A DNA stretch of 64,000 bases from Monarcha castaneiventris obscurior (GCA_026261815.1 JAMPIT010000511.1:186001-250000), one strand, 5' to 3'. Shown: positions 46,611 through 58,924, counted from the first letter of the stretch. The notes: generated from the sequence alone by a model not told the origin. Numbers and translations are program-made.

Positions 46611-47200
46611 ACAGAATCACCAGGTTGGAAGAGACCTTCAAGACCATCGAGTCCAACCCATGTCAGAACACCTCAACTAAACTAAACCATGGCACCGAGT
46701 GCCACATCCAATCTCTTTTTAAACACCTCCAGGGATGGTGATTCCACCACCTCCCCGGGTAAACCATTCCAATATTTTATCACTCTTTCTGTAAAAAACT
46801 TTTTTCTAATATCCAACCTAGATTTTCCTTGGTGCAACTTAAGGCTGTGTCCTCTTGTTCTGTCAGTGGTTCCCTGGAACAGGAGCCCAAGCCCCACCTC
46901 ACCACAGCCACCTTTCAGGGAGTTGTAGAGAGTGATCAGGTCTCCTCTGAGTCTCCTTTTCTCCAGGCTAAACACCCCCAGCTCCCTCAGTTGTTCCTCA
47001 CAGGGTTTGTGTTCCAAGCCCCTCACCAGCCTTGTCGCCCTCCTCTGGACACCTCCAAGTGTCCCCACGTCCTTCCTGAGCTGAGGGGCCCAGAACTGGA
47101 CACAGCACTCGAGGTGAGGCCTCAGCAGTGCCAAGTGCAGGGGAACAATCCCTGCCCTGCTCCTGCTGGCCTCACCATTTCTGATACGTTCTCCTGAGAC
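46611..47200 (-). mobile_element. CR1 LINE, longest copy, keeps 150 codons of ORF2 C-terminus
   Basis: The tail (ACAGAATCACCAGGTTGGAA, CAAGACCATCGAGTCCAACC) is followed on the minus strand by an uninterrupted frame, 46682-47134, of 150 codons. It reads like the region after the reverse transcriptase in CR1 ORF2: [62 protein letters not shown] and [16 protein letters not shown]. The catalytic domains are missing because of 5' truncation, so it is not autonomous. It is the least decayed CR1 in the window. Confidence 0.95.
46682..47134 (-). pseudogene. CR1 ORF2 C-terminal fragment
   Basis: This 150-codon open frame inside the CR1 above corresponds to the part downstream of the reverse-transcriptase domain. 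No endonuclease or YxDD motif is present, so it is a relic and not a functional gene. The first Met is internal and not a native start. Confidence 0.9.
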
Positions 47201-49783
47201 AGCAGAAAGCCTTGGGCACAGCCGTGAGAGGGTTTTCAGCCAAGCCTCAGCAGAGCCTGGTTGGGTGGCTCAGGTGGGCACTGCCCTTTCTTACAAACTC
47301 CTCAGCCCTTTCCTGGTCCGAGGTGTCCTGGCCTGGTGTGGGCACTGCACAAATCCCAAACCCTGAGTCCTGAGCCCTTGGTCTTCTGGCTGTAAATGCT
47401 TGGGAAGTTCTGCTCACCAAAGTCATCACTGGAGGCTTCCCCTGCCTCTCATTATCTCTGTGGTCCCCTTATTACAGGCCCTTGCTCAGATATTCCATGA
47501 AAAATTAGATGTGGGAATTCCTGAGCCTCATCCCTGATAGGAAACTTTCAGTTAACAGCACTGTGTGGACCCTGCACCACCTCCCTCTGCCTCCCTGCCG
47601 AAACAATCCATGACTTTATCCCCAAATGGGGCATCCCTGGACATTTCTGATCCACTTTTTCCTGACACTGTGTCCCTCTGAGCAGTGTGGGAGTTCAGCT
47701 GGAGAGAGGGAAAAGGTCTGGTAGGGGAGGGCTGAGCCTGATGCTGACTCTGTGGTGTCCCCAGCAGGTCCCTCCCAAGCTTCTGGCAGCTCCAGACCCC
47801 AGGAGATGCCCATGCTGGTGTTCCTGGGCCCAGGGGTGCAGGGAAAGGGGCCCCCTGTCCTTCCCAAGCTTCTGGCAGCTCCAGACCCCAGGAGATGCCC
47901 GTGCTGGTGTCCCTGGGCTCAGGGGTGCAGGGAAAGGGGCCCCCCGTGCCTGGAGCAGCTCTGTGGGGTTGGATGTGGTGTCCCACTGTCACTGAGCACT
48001 CACCAGACCTCCTTGTCCTGGGTTCTCCTTGCTGCCACTCCCCTCCCCCTGGAGCAGGCAGGGAACAGCACAGGCACCTCTCCCAAAGGCCAGGGAATTT
48101 TAGGAGCTTTACCACAACTGAGGCATGGAGCAGGGAGCTCAGAAGCAGGGATGCCCTGGAACCTTATCCCTTCTATTTCCTTCCTTGAGGAAACACATAA
48201 AAAGCAAAAATGCCGCCAGGCTTTGGATAATTTTTCTTTTTGAGGGGAGCTTTTCCTCTCCTAAGGCTTGGAAGGAGTTATCTAGGAGAGAAATGTGGGA
48301 AAAGAGGGGCTGATTAGCAGAGGTGGGGAAGCAGTGACAAAGCTGGAGGGATGGATGCGTTTGCAGGGTGCAGAAAGCAAACAAAACATCGGGGAATCGC
48401 AGCTTCCCAAGATCAAAAACATGCTGATAGGAAATGCTGGAATGTTGGTTGGTGCTCCTAAACAGCAGTGGATGGGAAATGAATGAATGAGTGAAGGTTT
48501 AACTGGGCCAGTGGGGGAAGCAGGGCTGATAAGGAACTCCTCATCCAGGAGCGTTTGGGTGTTTGGATGCATCTGTTTATTTTCCTCAGATAAGATAACT
48601 CCAGGCTGTGTTCAGAGCAGGTTAAAGCTGTTTAATAAACAGATTTATATGCATGAACACACTGGCACAGGAACACTCACATGGTAGCTCATGGATCAGC
48701 ATCCACTTCAGTTCAGGAAGGTTTTCAATCATGATTATGGTCTCTCTCATTAGAGAGCTCTTTTATCACAGAAAGCCCAATTTTCCAGACAAATCACTCC
48801 AATTAAACCTGGGAGATAAAACAGTGGGGTTTGGCCAAAGCAGCTCCCTCCACCTCTGGTTCCTTGCTCTGACAGAGTCCAGGCAGTTTGCTGAGGCTCA
48901 AAAGGAGCTGGGTGGAAACCAAATTACTCATCTTTGAGGGCTGGACAGAGCCTGCTCAGGTAGGAAATCCTGGGATGAGCACAGAGCTGGGGGTGAGGGA
49001 GAAGGAGCTGAAGCTCCTGTGCAGGGACACCAAGTGGAGAGAGGAGATCCCACACCTCACCCAGGAGCTCGCTGTGGTGCCCAGGAGGTGAGAATGGGGT
49101 AGAGGCTGACTGCGAAGGAACAGAAACGGGTGTTTGTGGGGTCAGGTGCCTTCAATCCATCGGGAGAACGGGGCAGGGAGAGCAGCTCTGTGTGGGAGCT
49201 GCCACGGTGACAGAGCCACATGGCCTGGGCACACTCAGTGCCATCAGGAGCGGGCTCAGGGCAGGATGGGGCTGGAGGATTCATCCTCAGTCCGGCCTAG
49301 AGAAGGAGGGTGTGCATTCCTAAAGTGGCAGAGGATCTCCCAGACACGGGCAAGAGGCTGCAATGGATAAATGAACAAATTTATCACCTGTGGGACCCTC
49401 CCCCGTGGGAAGCCCCTGCTCTGTTCGTTGGTGTCCAAGTGCAAAGGCTGGGGGGCTGTGCCCAGGAGCCCCCCAGTGCTCCCCACTGCTTCACCTCTGC
49501 TCCTGGGGCAGCAGAAGGGACCCCAAATCTGGGATTTTTGTCCAGCTGTCTCCCACCAGTGGTGCCCTGTGCCCCACTGCACCAGCCAGGGCACACATCC
49601 CATCCCAGAGCCCTTCCCCAGCCCCTGGACCCATCCAGGGGATGCTCCAGCACCCACTCGAGATAAAACTTTCATTGTCATGGCCTTGCTCAGAAAACCA
49701 GGAAACACATTCCCAAACTGGAGCCTGGTTTCTCTTCCACAATTGCCCTCTTCATGGGCAGAGTTTCCATTCAGGGTCTTAAA
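47201..49783. other. Non-coding; two-copy ~90-bp duplication at 47774-47945
   Basis: Copies beginning CCCAAGCTTCTGGCAGCTCC at about 47774 and 47865 each run on through CAGGAGATGCCC and GGGTGCAGGGAAAGGGGCCC. The rest is unremarkable; no gene recognised. Confidence 0.55.
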
Positions 49784-49975
49784 ATCACAGAATCACGGCA
49801 TGCTTTGGGTTGGGAGGGACCTCAAAGCTCATCTTGTTCCTCACCCAGGGACACCTTCCACTATCCCAGGTGGCTCCAAGACCCATCCAACCTGGCCTGG
49901 GATGCTTCCAGGGATGGAGCAGCCATGGCTTCCCTGAGCCAGGGCCTCACCACCTCACAGGAGCTCGACAGAAGA
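49784..49975 (-). mobile_element. CR1 3' fragment, reverse orientation
   Basis: ATCACAGAATCACGGCATGC, TTTGGGTTGGGAGGGACCTC and CCAACCTGGCCTGGGATGCT form the reverse CR1 tail and adjoining body. Confidence 0.92.
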
Positions 49976-52747
49976 TTTGCAGAGCACTTTTATGTCCTTT
50001 GGAATCGTAGGTGGGGTGAGGCTGAAGGAGCCCAGCAGCTCAGCACAGCTGGACTCTCCCTGTCTCCCTTGGGCACTGTGGGTCTGTCTGACCTTCTGCT
50101 CAGTCTGTGGCCCTGCAGCCTCATGCCAAGAGAGAAAGTAGAGGAAAAACTTCCAGCAGCGTCTCCTGGCAGAGCCCAGCAGGGCTGAGGAGCAAAGTCA
50201 CTGACTGCTGGGTGGGTGGGGGAGGTGAGTTCAATACCTGAAGTCTTGGGGTCTGTGGGGCTGTCGGGGATCCCAGAGGAGCCACAGAGCTTGGGCAGCA
50301 GAGACTGCACCACTGTCAGTGATGGAGGCAGTGCCTGTCCCTGAGGCTGGGAGAGGAAAGGGACACGGGGAAATGGGCAGGAATTCAGATCCCACCACGC
50401 CGAAGGCCACAGCCTGGATTCCCCAGAGGAATGAGTTTGCTGGTGCCTGTGGAGCAGAGGAACAGGGGGGATTTGCAGGTGAACTGAGCTGGGGCAGCAG
50501 CTGAAGGCCCCTGTGACAGCAGTCACAGACAGAGGTGGGTGACCCCGAGGGATTTGCAGCTGCAAGAGCAGACAGTCACTGGCATGAACACCCTGGACCC
50601 AGAGAAATCAGGGCAGCCCCTACCTGCAGCACTCAGAGACACCCCAATGCTCACCTCAGCACAGCAGCTCCAGCCCAGCCCTCAGCCCTGCCCGGGCCAG
50701 TGCTGGACCAGGGGAGATTCCACGTTCTGCAGGGACAATCCTAAATGTGTGCAAACCTGGGCATTTCCCCTAATTTTTCTTCAGGCCCAAGACTTGTCAA
50801 GCTCTGGAATCTCTCTGACCGCACTTCTCAGGATACACCTGGTCCTTGCTTTCCTGTGTTAAACAGCCAGGAATAAATCACTTGTGGTTTTTGAAGGGCT
50901 CTGCCTGAAATCTGGGGTGAGCTCAGAGTGGAAATCCACAGCAAAATGAAGAAGGGTTTGAGGAAGAGACAAATCCACATCAACAGAAGTCATGGGCACA
51001 GTCCTGAATGTGTCATTTGTAGTTTAGGTGGAGGAGTGGGGAGCTTCTGACTGCTTTCCAAGGCTTTTGCTTGGCTGAAGTTCTGTTTTTGCACCTTCAC
51101 GCACTGACTGCCTTCAGCACTCCTGGTCTGATCTCAGCCTCTTTTCTTTCCTTTGTACATTTCACTGACACCTTCTCCTGGAAATATTTCCCACCTAATT
51201 TTCTCTGAAGGAAGTAGAATGAGTTAGCCCAGAGCCCTTGAACTTGCAGCCCCTTCTGAGGGTAAGGAGAGAGGTGCTTCTAGTAGACCTCAACCTGGCA
51301 GCAGGTCATGAACTTGGGGCTCTAAAAGGCAAAGTTTGCCCTCACCCTTGTGGGAAGGGAGCTGGAGGTGCAGGTCTGGGTACAGGTGGAAAACCAGAAT
51401 CCCTCAGAGTGTGGAAAAGTGGGTTGGAATGGGATGTGTGGGCACCTGGAGCACCCATGGGCATCACAAGCCTTGGGGACCTTACGGAGGTGCCCTGCCC
51501 TCCCTGACCCCGCTGGCAGCAGCAGCCAGGGCCGTTCCCTGGTTTGGGTGAATTTCCCACATCGGTGCCAGGCAGGCCACGCTCCGCTGAGGGCACGGTG
51601 GGGCTGTTTGTGCTCTGCCCCCAGCGCTGCTCCCCGGGGCTGTGCTGGGGCTGTTTGTGCTCTGCCCCCAGCGCTGCTCCCCGGGGCTGTGCAGGGGCTG
51701 TTTGTGCTCTGCCCCCAGCGCTGCTCCCCGGGGCTGCCCTGGGGCTGCCAGAGCTGCCCCGGGCTCCGTTCAGGGTGCACAGAGCTGGTTTCCCTCAGTT
51801 TGCCTCCCTTGCCAAGCCAGCTCCATCTCAGGCCTTGCAGCAAAGGGAAGATGGGAGCTGTCACCTCAGCGCTGTCCTTGGCAGGGAGCAAAGGCCACGG
51901 CCGCCGTCAGTGCCAGGAAGTGCAGGGAACACACGTATTTCCCTGGACATGGCATCCAGGTCCTGGCAGGGCACAGAAGAAGCCTCTTCCTGCCTCTTCC
52001 ATGCTGACAGAACGTCTTGTTCCTCCTCCTCTGTTTTGCACAGCGCTGAGTTGAGGATTCAGTTATTCCCAGGGGTAGAGATGGGATGAAGATCTTTTTT
52101 CTTGGTGCCTGGTGCCCTGGACTCTCACAGTTAATGCTCCACAGCCTTTCAAAGGTTTCCTTGGTTTCCTGCCTGACAGACAGGGGGGAGGAACTACCAG
52201 TGAAGGAGAAAGATGTTTTCCTCCAGCGCCTTGATCCAGCTCCATCCACACCCTCCCCTTCCAACTGCTCCCACGAGCAGCCCAAAAAACACCCCATTCA
52301 CAGGAAAATACGGAAAGTTGGGAAAATTGTTTTCCTGTTCCTCTCCCCCAGCAGAAGTCGGTGAAGAAACCACTGCTGTGGCTTGGTGCCAGGAGAGGGT
52401 CACACGTTTGCTGGCATCACTGCAGAGTGAGCTGGTCAGCAAGTGCTCAGCTCAGAGCTCTGCCGTGAGGCAGCTGGGAGGAGGCCTTCATTCCCCGGGG
52501 ATTCTGCCGGCAGCTTGGAGCAGATGGAGCTCCTGGCTGTGCCCCTGCCACCTTTGGCCTCCCCGGAGCTGAGACAGGAGGAGCTCACGGACCAGTCACA
52601 GCAATCGGCCAAAGCTTGCACGTGGCCACCTCTGTCCTGCCACGTTCAGTCTGTGCCCTCTGGAGCAGGTGCCACATTTCTTGTCCCCATCCTGCCACCC
52701 CTCATGGTTTTCCTGATAGCAGTGGGCAGCCTGCTGTCCCCCGGGCA
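49976..52747. other. Non-coding; 47-bp x 3 minisatellite at 51600-51741
   Basis: Three copies with period 47 (GGGGCTGTTTGTGCTCTGCC, CCCAGCGCTGCTCCCCGGGG) start at 51600, 51647 and 51694. A plus-strand frame 51350-52054 crosses it but has no recognised domain. No gene seen elsewhere in the stretch. Confidence 0.6.
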
Positions 52748-52753
52748 TTTCTT

Positions 52754-53400
52754 TGTTGGAATCCAAGGCATGGCTCTGGCTGCCCTGGGAGCTCAGGAGC
52801 CCCAGCAAGGGGGTCCCAGCCTCTGGCAAAAAGCCCAGAATGGCACCGGCTTTGACCTCAGCCCATGGGAAAAGTTACCAACACTGCCAGAAACATTGCA
52901 AGCCACCAGAGTGTGAAAATGAGGAGTGGTTTAGTATTTTACAAGGTAAAAAGTAGATTTTAGGATTTTTAATATGAGGATGAAGGATCTAAGATGGAGG
53001 ATTTTGGGCATTGCCCTGTTCTTCCTCTTCCTCTCCTCCTCCATCTTCTCTGGTGGTGGTGGCACAAAATGATTGGTGGAATGAAAAAGAGGTAGAAATT
53101 CTGTGTCTAGAATAGGTGCAAATGAATTGGCATAGAACAGTAACTAATAAATGCATTGTGAAGAATGGTTGGATGATGGAAAGGGCACAAAAAGGCCGGG
53201 ACAGCCCAGGGCTGGGCAGTGCCCGCTCGGACTCGGCTGCATCAGATGTGCGGCCGGAGCTGAGAGCTGGCAGAGAGAAGGAGAAATCAACAACCTGAAA
53301 CAACTTCTGCAGCCGTTTCTCATCTGCTGGGGCTCGAGGTGAAGCTCCCCAGAGGTGAAGATAAAGAACCAGCATTTGTGTGGAGTACCCAACTCCCACA
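52754..53400 (+). mobile_element. Solo LTR (class II-type ERV), copy 3, exact 6-bp TSD
   Basis: It starts TGTTGGAATCCAAGGC and ends CCCAACTCCCACA. It is flanked by exact TTTCTT at 52748-52753 and 53401-53406. AATAAA is at 53146-53151. It is 647 bp and has the uninterrupted form of the segment triplicated in copy 1. There is no PBS, gag or pol on either side. A 6-bp duplication is characteristic of class II (ERVK-like and alpharetrovirus-like) integrases. Confidence 0.95.
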
Positions 53401-53716
53401 TTTCTTCACTTAGGGTTTCACTCGTGCCTGTCCTGCAAGTCCTAGGAATTGATAAGAGCCAAAAATATCGTGTGGACAAAGTGCTGGAAAGAGACAGAGC
53501 GCTAAAGGATGCTGCTCCTTCAGAGTTCTGCAAAGATGCAGATTCTGACCTTTTTTTCCCCAATTATTTGCTTTTCCTGCAGTGTTTGCTGCCCTCTCTG
53601 CTAAGACTTGTTATTTTTAGGAGTTCATTGAGATTTGTCCGTGGGCCATCACCTGGGAACACGGCCAAGGGTGAACATCAGACTCCTGCTGGAGCCAAGG
53701 CTGACTCAGCTGCCCT

Positions 53717-53805
53717 CCCATCCCATCCCATCCCATCCCATCCCATCCCATCCCATCCCATCCCATCCCATCCCATCCCATCCCATCCCATCCCATCCCA
53801 TCCCA
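53717..53805. repeat. (CCCAT)n microsatellite, ~17 units
   Basis: A perfect pentamer run, ending in CCCAGGGG. A minus-strand frame reads GWDGM repeats. Confidence 0.97.
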
Positions 53806-55400
53806 GGGGCTGAGGGTCATGGAGAGGGGGCAGAGCTGCCCTCTCCCAGCGGGATCTTTGCTGTCCTCAAGCACAGCCAGGGGTTTGCAGCAGAGCCTGA
53901 ACTGAGCCTTGCTAAGCCTGGTCCTGTCCCAGGCACAGCCAGCGCTGCCCCAGCCCCTCTGCCCTGCTCCATCAGGGATGTGCAGGACCCACACATCGCA
54001 TCTTCCACGGGGTCACAAGTGGGACGGGAAGGATGTGCAGGGACTTCCCAATTTTGCAGGCGTGGGTGGAATCTGCTTCTTCCAGCTCCTGAATTCAGCT
54101 CTGAACCCCGCCTGGGGGCAGGCACTGCAGATTGCCGGGCTCAGGGCTTTGGGAAGCAGTGGTGCAATGCACCCAGGTGCCCCAGGCCTGGCCAGCTGCC
54201 CCGGACACTGCGGCAGGAGCGCCTCCATCCCTGCCCAGGGACACATCCCTGTGCTCGTGCCTTGTCCGCATTCCCTGTGCCAGACTCTCAACCCTTTGGA
54301 AAAAAGCAAACCCAAACAATGGTCCTGTGTTTTCTTTGGAGTTCTCAGCCCCAGCACAGCCAGCAGCACAGCCATGGCTGGCAGCTCAGCCTCCTGTCCC
54401 TCCCCAGCCCCAGCCTGAGTCACGGCTGTGGCCACAGACAGTGACACAAGGCCATTGTCATCCCAGGAATGCAGCGCCTTCCTGCTCTGCACAAATATTT
54501 TGTACAGTGCATTTTCCATGCTGGGCCCGGATTCCTGCTGGAAGTGCCCCCAGGAGCGCTGCTGACTAACGCTGCCATCCCTCCCCGTGCTCCCCAGGGT
54601 CCCGGGCTCGTTCCTCCTCTGCAAAAAGGGCACGGAGTCAAGGCTGGAGAAGTGCATTTCCTCTGAGCAGCACATGCACTGGAGTGTGAGGAAATCGTGG
54701 ATTTAACCCCTGCAGGTGCAATTCCCTGGGGTCACGTCACTGGAGCCAGCTCGTGGCTCAGGGCTGGCCTGGAGGAGCAGGTTTGGACGTGGAGAGGCGC
54801 TTGCAGAGCAGGCTGATGGATCGTTCCCCTACTCCAGAGGTGGCCATGGGGTCACTGGTGCCCTGGAGATGCCTCTCTTGGCGTTGCCTCTCAAGGGAAT
54901 GAGACAGGAGCTCAGACAGGAGCTGTGCTGCAAACACCAAGCCCTGCAAGGGCCGCCTTTAATCCTGTCCTGGGGACACCCTCAGGGCACTGCAGCTCCC
55001 TCCCTCTGCTGACCTGTCTGCTCGGAGGTGAAATCCCAGTTACTGCCCTCACTGAAGCCCTTCTGCCTCCTCACACTGCACAGCACAGAGCCAAGGACAG
55101 GACTTGTGTTTTCTACCTCTGCAGATTGTTAGCAGGGTGATTTAAAATCAAATTTATGGGAATATATAGGATAAATAAATTTAAAAGCAAATTTCAGGAT
55201 GTGGCAAAGACCCTGTTCCCCCAAATATCTTCATTTTATGGAGGTGAAGGACAGATGGTGAGGTTGCAGTGAGGGATTTCACTGCAGTGAGCCCCTCAAT
55301 GAACACCGAGGGCTGCTGTGGGGCTGGTGAGGGTGTCACTCATTCCATAGGGGACAGGAATGTCTTCATTGTGACAGCACAGAGGGGCTGTGCACTGAGA
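53806..55400. other. Non-coding, no gene seen
   Basis: GC-rich single-copy sequence. Overlapping frames on both strands (for example 220 codons minus at 54013-54675) have no recognisable domain. Confidence 0.5.
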
Positions 55401-55565
55401 TCATGGAATCACAGAATCATGGAATGGTTTGGGTGGGGAGGGACCTCAAAACCCACCCAGTGCCACCCCTGCCATGGGCAGGGACACCTCCCACTGTCCC
55501 AGGCTGCTCCAGCCTGGCCTTGGGCACTGCCAGGGATCCAGGGGCAGCCACAGCTGCTCTGGGAT
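55401..55565 (-). mobile_element. CR1 3' fragment, reverse orientation
   Basis: TCATGGAATCACAGAATCAT, GGTTTGGGTGGGGAGGGACC, CCCTGCCATGGGCAGGGACA and CCACTGTCCCAGGCTGCTCC. The terminal octamers are intact. Confidence 0.95.
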
Positions 55566-55984
55566 GTAGCACAGCCATGCTGCTTCAGGGCATTTTGGGA
55601 TGCAGCAGTTTTGGAGCCATGAATGGGATGTTCAGTGGAATGCATCAGACGTTCTGAAACACAGCCACCTCCTCTGGGTTTGGGCACACGCAGGACAGGT
55701 GACAGTGGCCATCACATGGTGGTCACAGCCTTTGCTACGCATTAGGTGGGGAGCACTCTCTGTCTTTGTGGGAAAAAATTAATTTGAAAAATGAAGTTGT
55801 TGATTTTACAGAAATGTTTTGGCTGAATTTTGAGTCTCCTCAGCTGAACTTAACCCAGGAGGAGCCAACATTATTGATATCGTGGTAATCTACACAACGT
55901 GCATTTCCTCCCCAAATGAAATGTTTATACTCAACATTGAGAGTGTGGTGGGGTCAGCCAGGATGGACTGGGGCAGCCAGTATG

Positions 55985-56935
55985 GATCAGAGGAGCCAGG
56001 TTGGGTTGGAGCAGCCTGGGATTGGATTGGATTGGATTGGATTGGATTGGATTGGATTGGATTGGATTGGATTGGATTGGGGATTGGATGGATTGGTGAT
56101 TGGATTGGGGCATCCTGGATTGGAGTAGCAGGTTGGGTTGGGGCAGCCTGGATTGGATTGGAACAGCCAGGCTGGATTGGAAAAGCCAGGCTGGATTGGG
56201 GGAGCCTCAGCTGGAGCATGCAGGCTGGTTTGGAGCAACTTGGATTGGAGCAGCCTGGATTGGGGCAGCCAGGCTGGAAGAGAGGAGCCAGGGTGGATTG
56301 GAGCAGCCTGGATTGGATAGGGCAGCCAGGCTGGATTGGAGCAGCCTCAACTGGAGCAGCCAGGCTGGACTGGGGAGCCAGGGTGGATTGGAGCAGCCAG
56401 GCTGGATTGGAGCAGCCTCAACTGGAGCACCCAGGATTGGATTAGGGCAGCCAGGCTGGACTGGAGCAGCCTCAGATGGAGCATCCAGGCTGGATTGAAG
56501 CACACAGACTGGATTGGAGCAGCCTGGATTGGATTAGGGCAGCCAGGCTGGATTGGAGCAGCCTCAGCTGGAGCACCCAGGCTGGATTGAAGCAGCCAGG
56601 CTGGACTGGGGCAGCCTGGATTGGGGCAGCCTGGATTGGGGCAGCCAGGCTGGAACAGAGGAGCCAGGGTGGATTGGAGCAGCAAGGCTGGATTGGATTA
56701 GGGCAGCCAGGCTGGACTGGAGCAGCTTCAGCTGGAGCAGCCAGGCTGGATTGGAGCAGCCTCAACTGGAGCACCCAGGCTGGATTGGAGCAGCCTGGGT
56801 TGGGGCAGCCAAGATGGATTGGAACATCCAGGCTGGATTGGAGCAACATGGATTGGAGCAACTTGGATTGGAGCACCATGGATTGGAGCACCCAGGATTG
56901 CAGCAGCCTAGGCTGGAGCATCCAGGCTGGCCAAG
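55985..56935. repeat. (GGATT)n core and derived GGATTGGAGCAGCC array
   Basis: A pentamer core ATTGG at about 56018-56083 is flanked by some 850 bp of irregular units assembled from GGATTGGAGCAGCC, AGGCTGGATTGG, CTCAACTGGAGCACC and GGGCAGCCAGG. Most segments are 15, 20 or 25 bp, multiples of the pentamer, suggesting growth from GGATT. Frames on both strands are open because of the low complexity. Confidence 0.93.
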
Positions 56936-57200
56936 GCTCCTGGTGGCTGCAGCTGAGCTGGAGGCTGCAGTGGAAGCCCAGCCCTGGCCCAGAGCAGTTG
57001 TGCAATAGCGGATGTTTGGGAGCAGATAGGTGATGCAGAAGACTTCCTTCCTCAGCTCACAAGGCAAATAATTTGTATCCTGATTACAAATTATGAGGGT
57101 TGGGAGATTACAGGGTCAGGAGGGACCGCTGTAATTATGTCATCTGACCTTCCCAAGGAGTGCAGCCTTGGAATGGCACTCGGTGATTCCCACGCCTAGG
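56936..57200. other. Short spacer between arrays
   Basis: Single-copy, with an imperfect inverted motif AATAATTTGTATCC / GATTACAAATTATG at 57066-57093. No gene. Confidence 0.45.
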
Positions 57201-57562
57201 CCATGGGTCCTGGCTGCCCCACAGGGAGCCCCATGGGTCCTGGCTGCCCCACAGGGAGCCCCATGGGTCCTGGCTGCCCCACAGGGAGTTCCATCGCTCC
57301 TGGCTGCCCCACAGGGAGCCCCATGGGTCCTGGCTGTCCCACAGGGAGTTCCATCGCTCCTGGCTGTCCCACAGGGAGCCCCATGGGTCCTGGCTGCCCC
57401 ACAGGGAGCCCCATCGCTCCTGGCTGCCCCACAGGGAGCCCCATCGCTCCTGGCTGCCCCACAGGGAGCCCCATGGGTCCTGGTTGCCCCACAGGGAGCC
57501 CCATGGGTCCTGGCTGTCCCACAGGGAGCCCCATCGATCCTGGCTGCCCCACAGGGAGCCTT
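57201..57562. repeat. Minisatellite, 30 bp x 12
   Basis: Twelve exact-period units, each TCCTGGCTGCCCCACAGGGA GCCCCATGGG or with CATCGC in place of CATGGG. GGGTCC-type and GCTCC-type units alternate irregularly. All frames read through ([14 protein letters not shown] peptide), again because the period is divisible by three. Confidence 0.96.
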
Positions 57563-57716
57563 TTCCTGCAGCCCGAGGCACAGAGGGGTCTGTCCCTGAC
57601 TCTGGGACAGGTGACCCCAGCACACAACCTGAGCTCTTCTGCTCAGAGCACACAGCTCCCTGCCAGGCTGTGTTTTATCTGCAAGAGTTTGGTCTAGAGA
57701 GATCATGGAAGAGATA

Positions 57717-58079
57717 AAAGAGGAGAGGAGAGGAGAGGAGAGGAGAGGAGAGGAGAGGAGAGGAGAGGAGAGGAGAGGAGAGGAGAGGAGAGGAGAGGAG
57801 AGGAGAGGAGAGGATAGGAGAGGAGAGGAGAGGAGAGGAGAGGAGAGGAGAGGAGAGGAGAGGAGAGGAGAGGAGAGGAGAGGAGAGGAGAGGAGAGGAG
57901 AGGAGAGGAGAGGAGAGGAGAGGAGAGGAGAGGAGAGGAGAGGAGAGGAGAGGAGAGGAGAGGAGAGGAGAGGAGAGGAGAGGAGAGGAGAGGAGAGGAG
58001 AGGAGAGGAGAGGAGAGGAGAGGAGAGGAGAGGAGAGGAGAGGAGAGGAGAGGAGAGGAGAGGAGAGGAGAGGAGAGGA
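57717..58079. repeat. (GGAGA)n pentamer array, ~72 units
   Basis: About 360 bp of AGGAG units with one substitution seen (AGGATAGG at about 57812-57818). It is pure purine on the plus strand apart from that T. Long perfection suggests recent expansion or homogenisation. Confidence 0.97.
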
Positions 58080-58086
58080 TGAGAAG

Positions 58087-58200
58087 GAATAGAATCCTCT
58101 GAGCTCCCTAAAGGGACCCACAGAGATCATCCAAGTCCAACTCTTGGCCCTGCACAGGACACCCCCAAGGATCCCACCCTGATTCACATCAGATTTAGAA
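58087..58200 (-). mobile_element. CR1 3' fragment, reverse orientation
   Basis: AATAGAATCCTCTGAGCTCC, AAAGGGACCCACAGAGATCA and AGTCCAACTCTTGGCCCTGC resemble the reversed CR1 tail. It starts right after the GGAGA array, so the array may have grown at the CR1 3' end. Confidence 0.75.
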
Positions 58201-58924
58201 TCAGCTGCCCTGTCCAGCAGGAGCAGCAGGACTGTGCCCTGTCCCCATTTCCACACCACCTCTTCCCACCTCATGGAACAGCCTGGAATGCAGGAGGGAG
58301 GAGGTTGTTCAGGAAGTTTTGGGGTGTCTCATTCCCACCAGGGCCATGCAGGTGGCACAGGGAAGGTCAGTTACAAGCCCAGACCTGAGGCTTTGACCTC
58401 TGTGGGATGTAAACACGTTTGAAACTTGTACTCCAATTTCTTGCCTGTTTAAATCCTGGAGCTCTCTGAAGGCTCAGACCACAGAGATCTGTATCAGCAC
58501 AGAAACACCAGCCCCTGATCCCACTGTGGTGCAGCCTGGCCTGACTGCTCCCGCCTGGCTTTGGCAGCCACAGTTCCTGGTTAGTGCAAATAGCCCAGAA
58601 CTGCTTTTGCAGATGTGAATAAATCCATCCATCTCCCCTCCAATATTATCATTATTAATGAGGCTGCTTATCACTGATATTGTGGTAGGACCCAGAGAGC
58701 CCTGGACAAGGATGGGGCCTCACTGCACGGTCATGACCCAAATGCCATCACTCCCCAAAGGGCCTGAGGTCCAAAATGAGCAGAGATGAGCTTTGGCAGA
58801 GACCAGAGAGGTGCAGGGCGACGTCAGAAAAAATCCTCAGTGATTTGCTCCTCTGGAAGATGAAGGACGTCACAGCAAGTCTGTGGGCAGATGTTGGTGC
58901 TGAGTAGAGCCCAGAGACTTTGCA
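58201..58924. other. Non-coding, no gene seen
   Basis: Single-copy sequence; no recognised frame. Confidence 0.5.

Noticed and set aside
57135..57706. Frames reading [10 protein letters not shown] or WGSLWGSQ repeats
   Set aside because: A 30-bp minisatellite with a period divisible by three keeps five or six frames open simultaneously, so openness carries no coding information.
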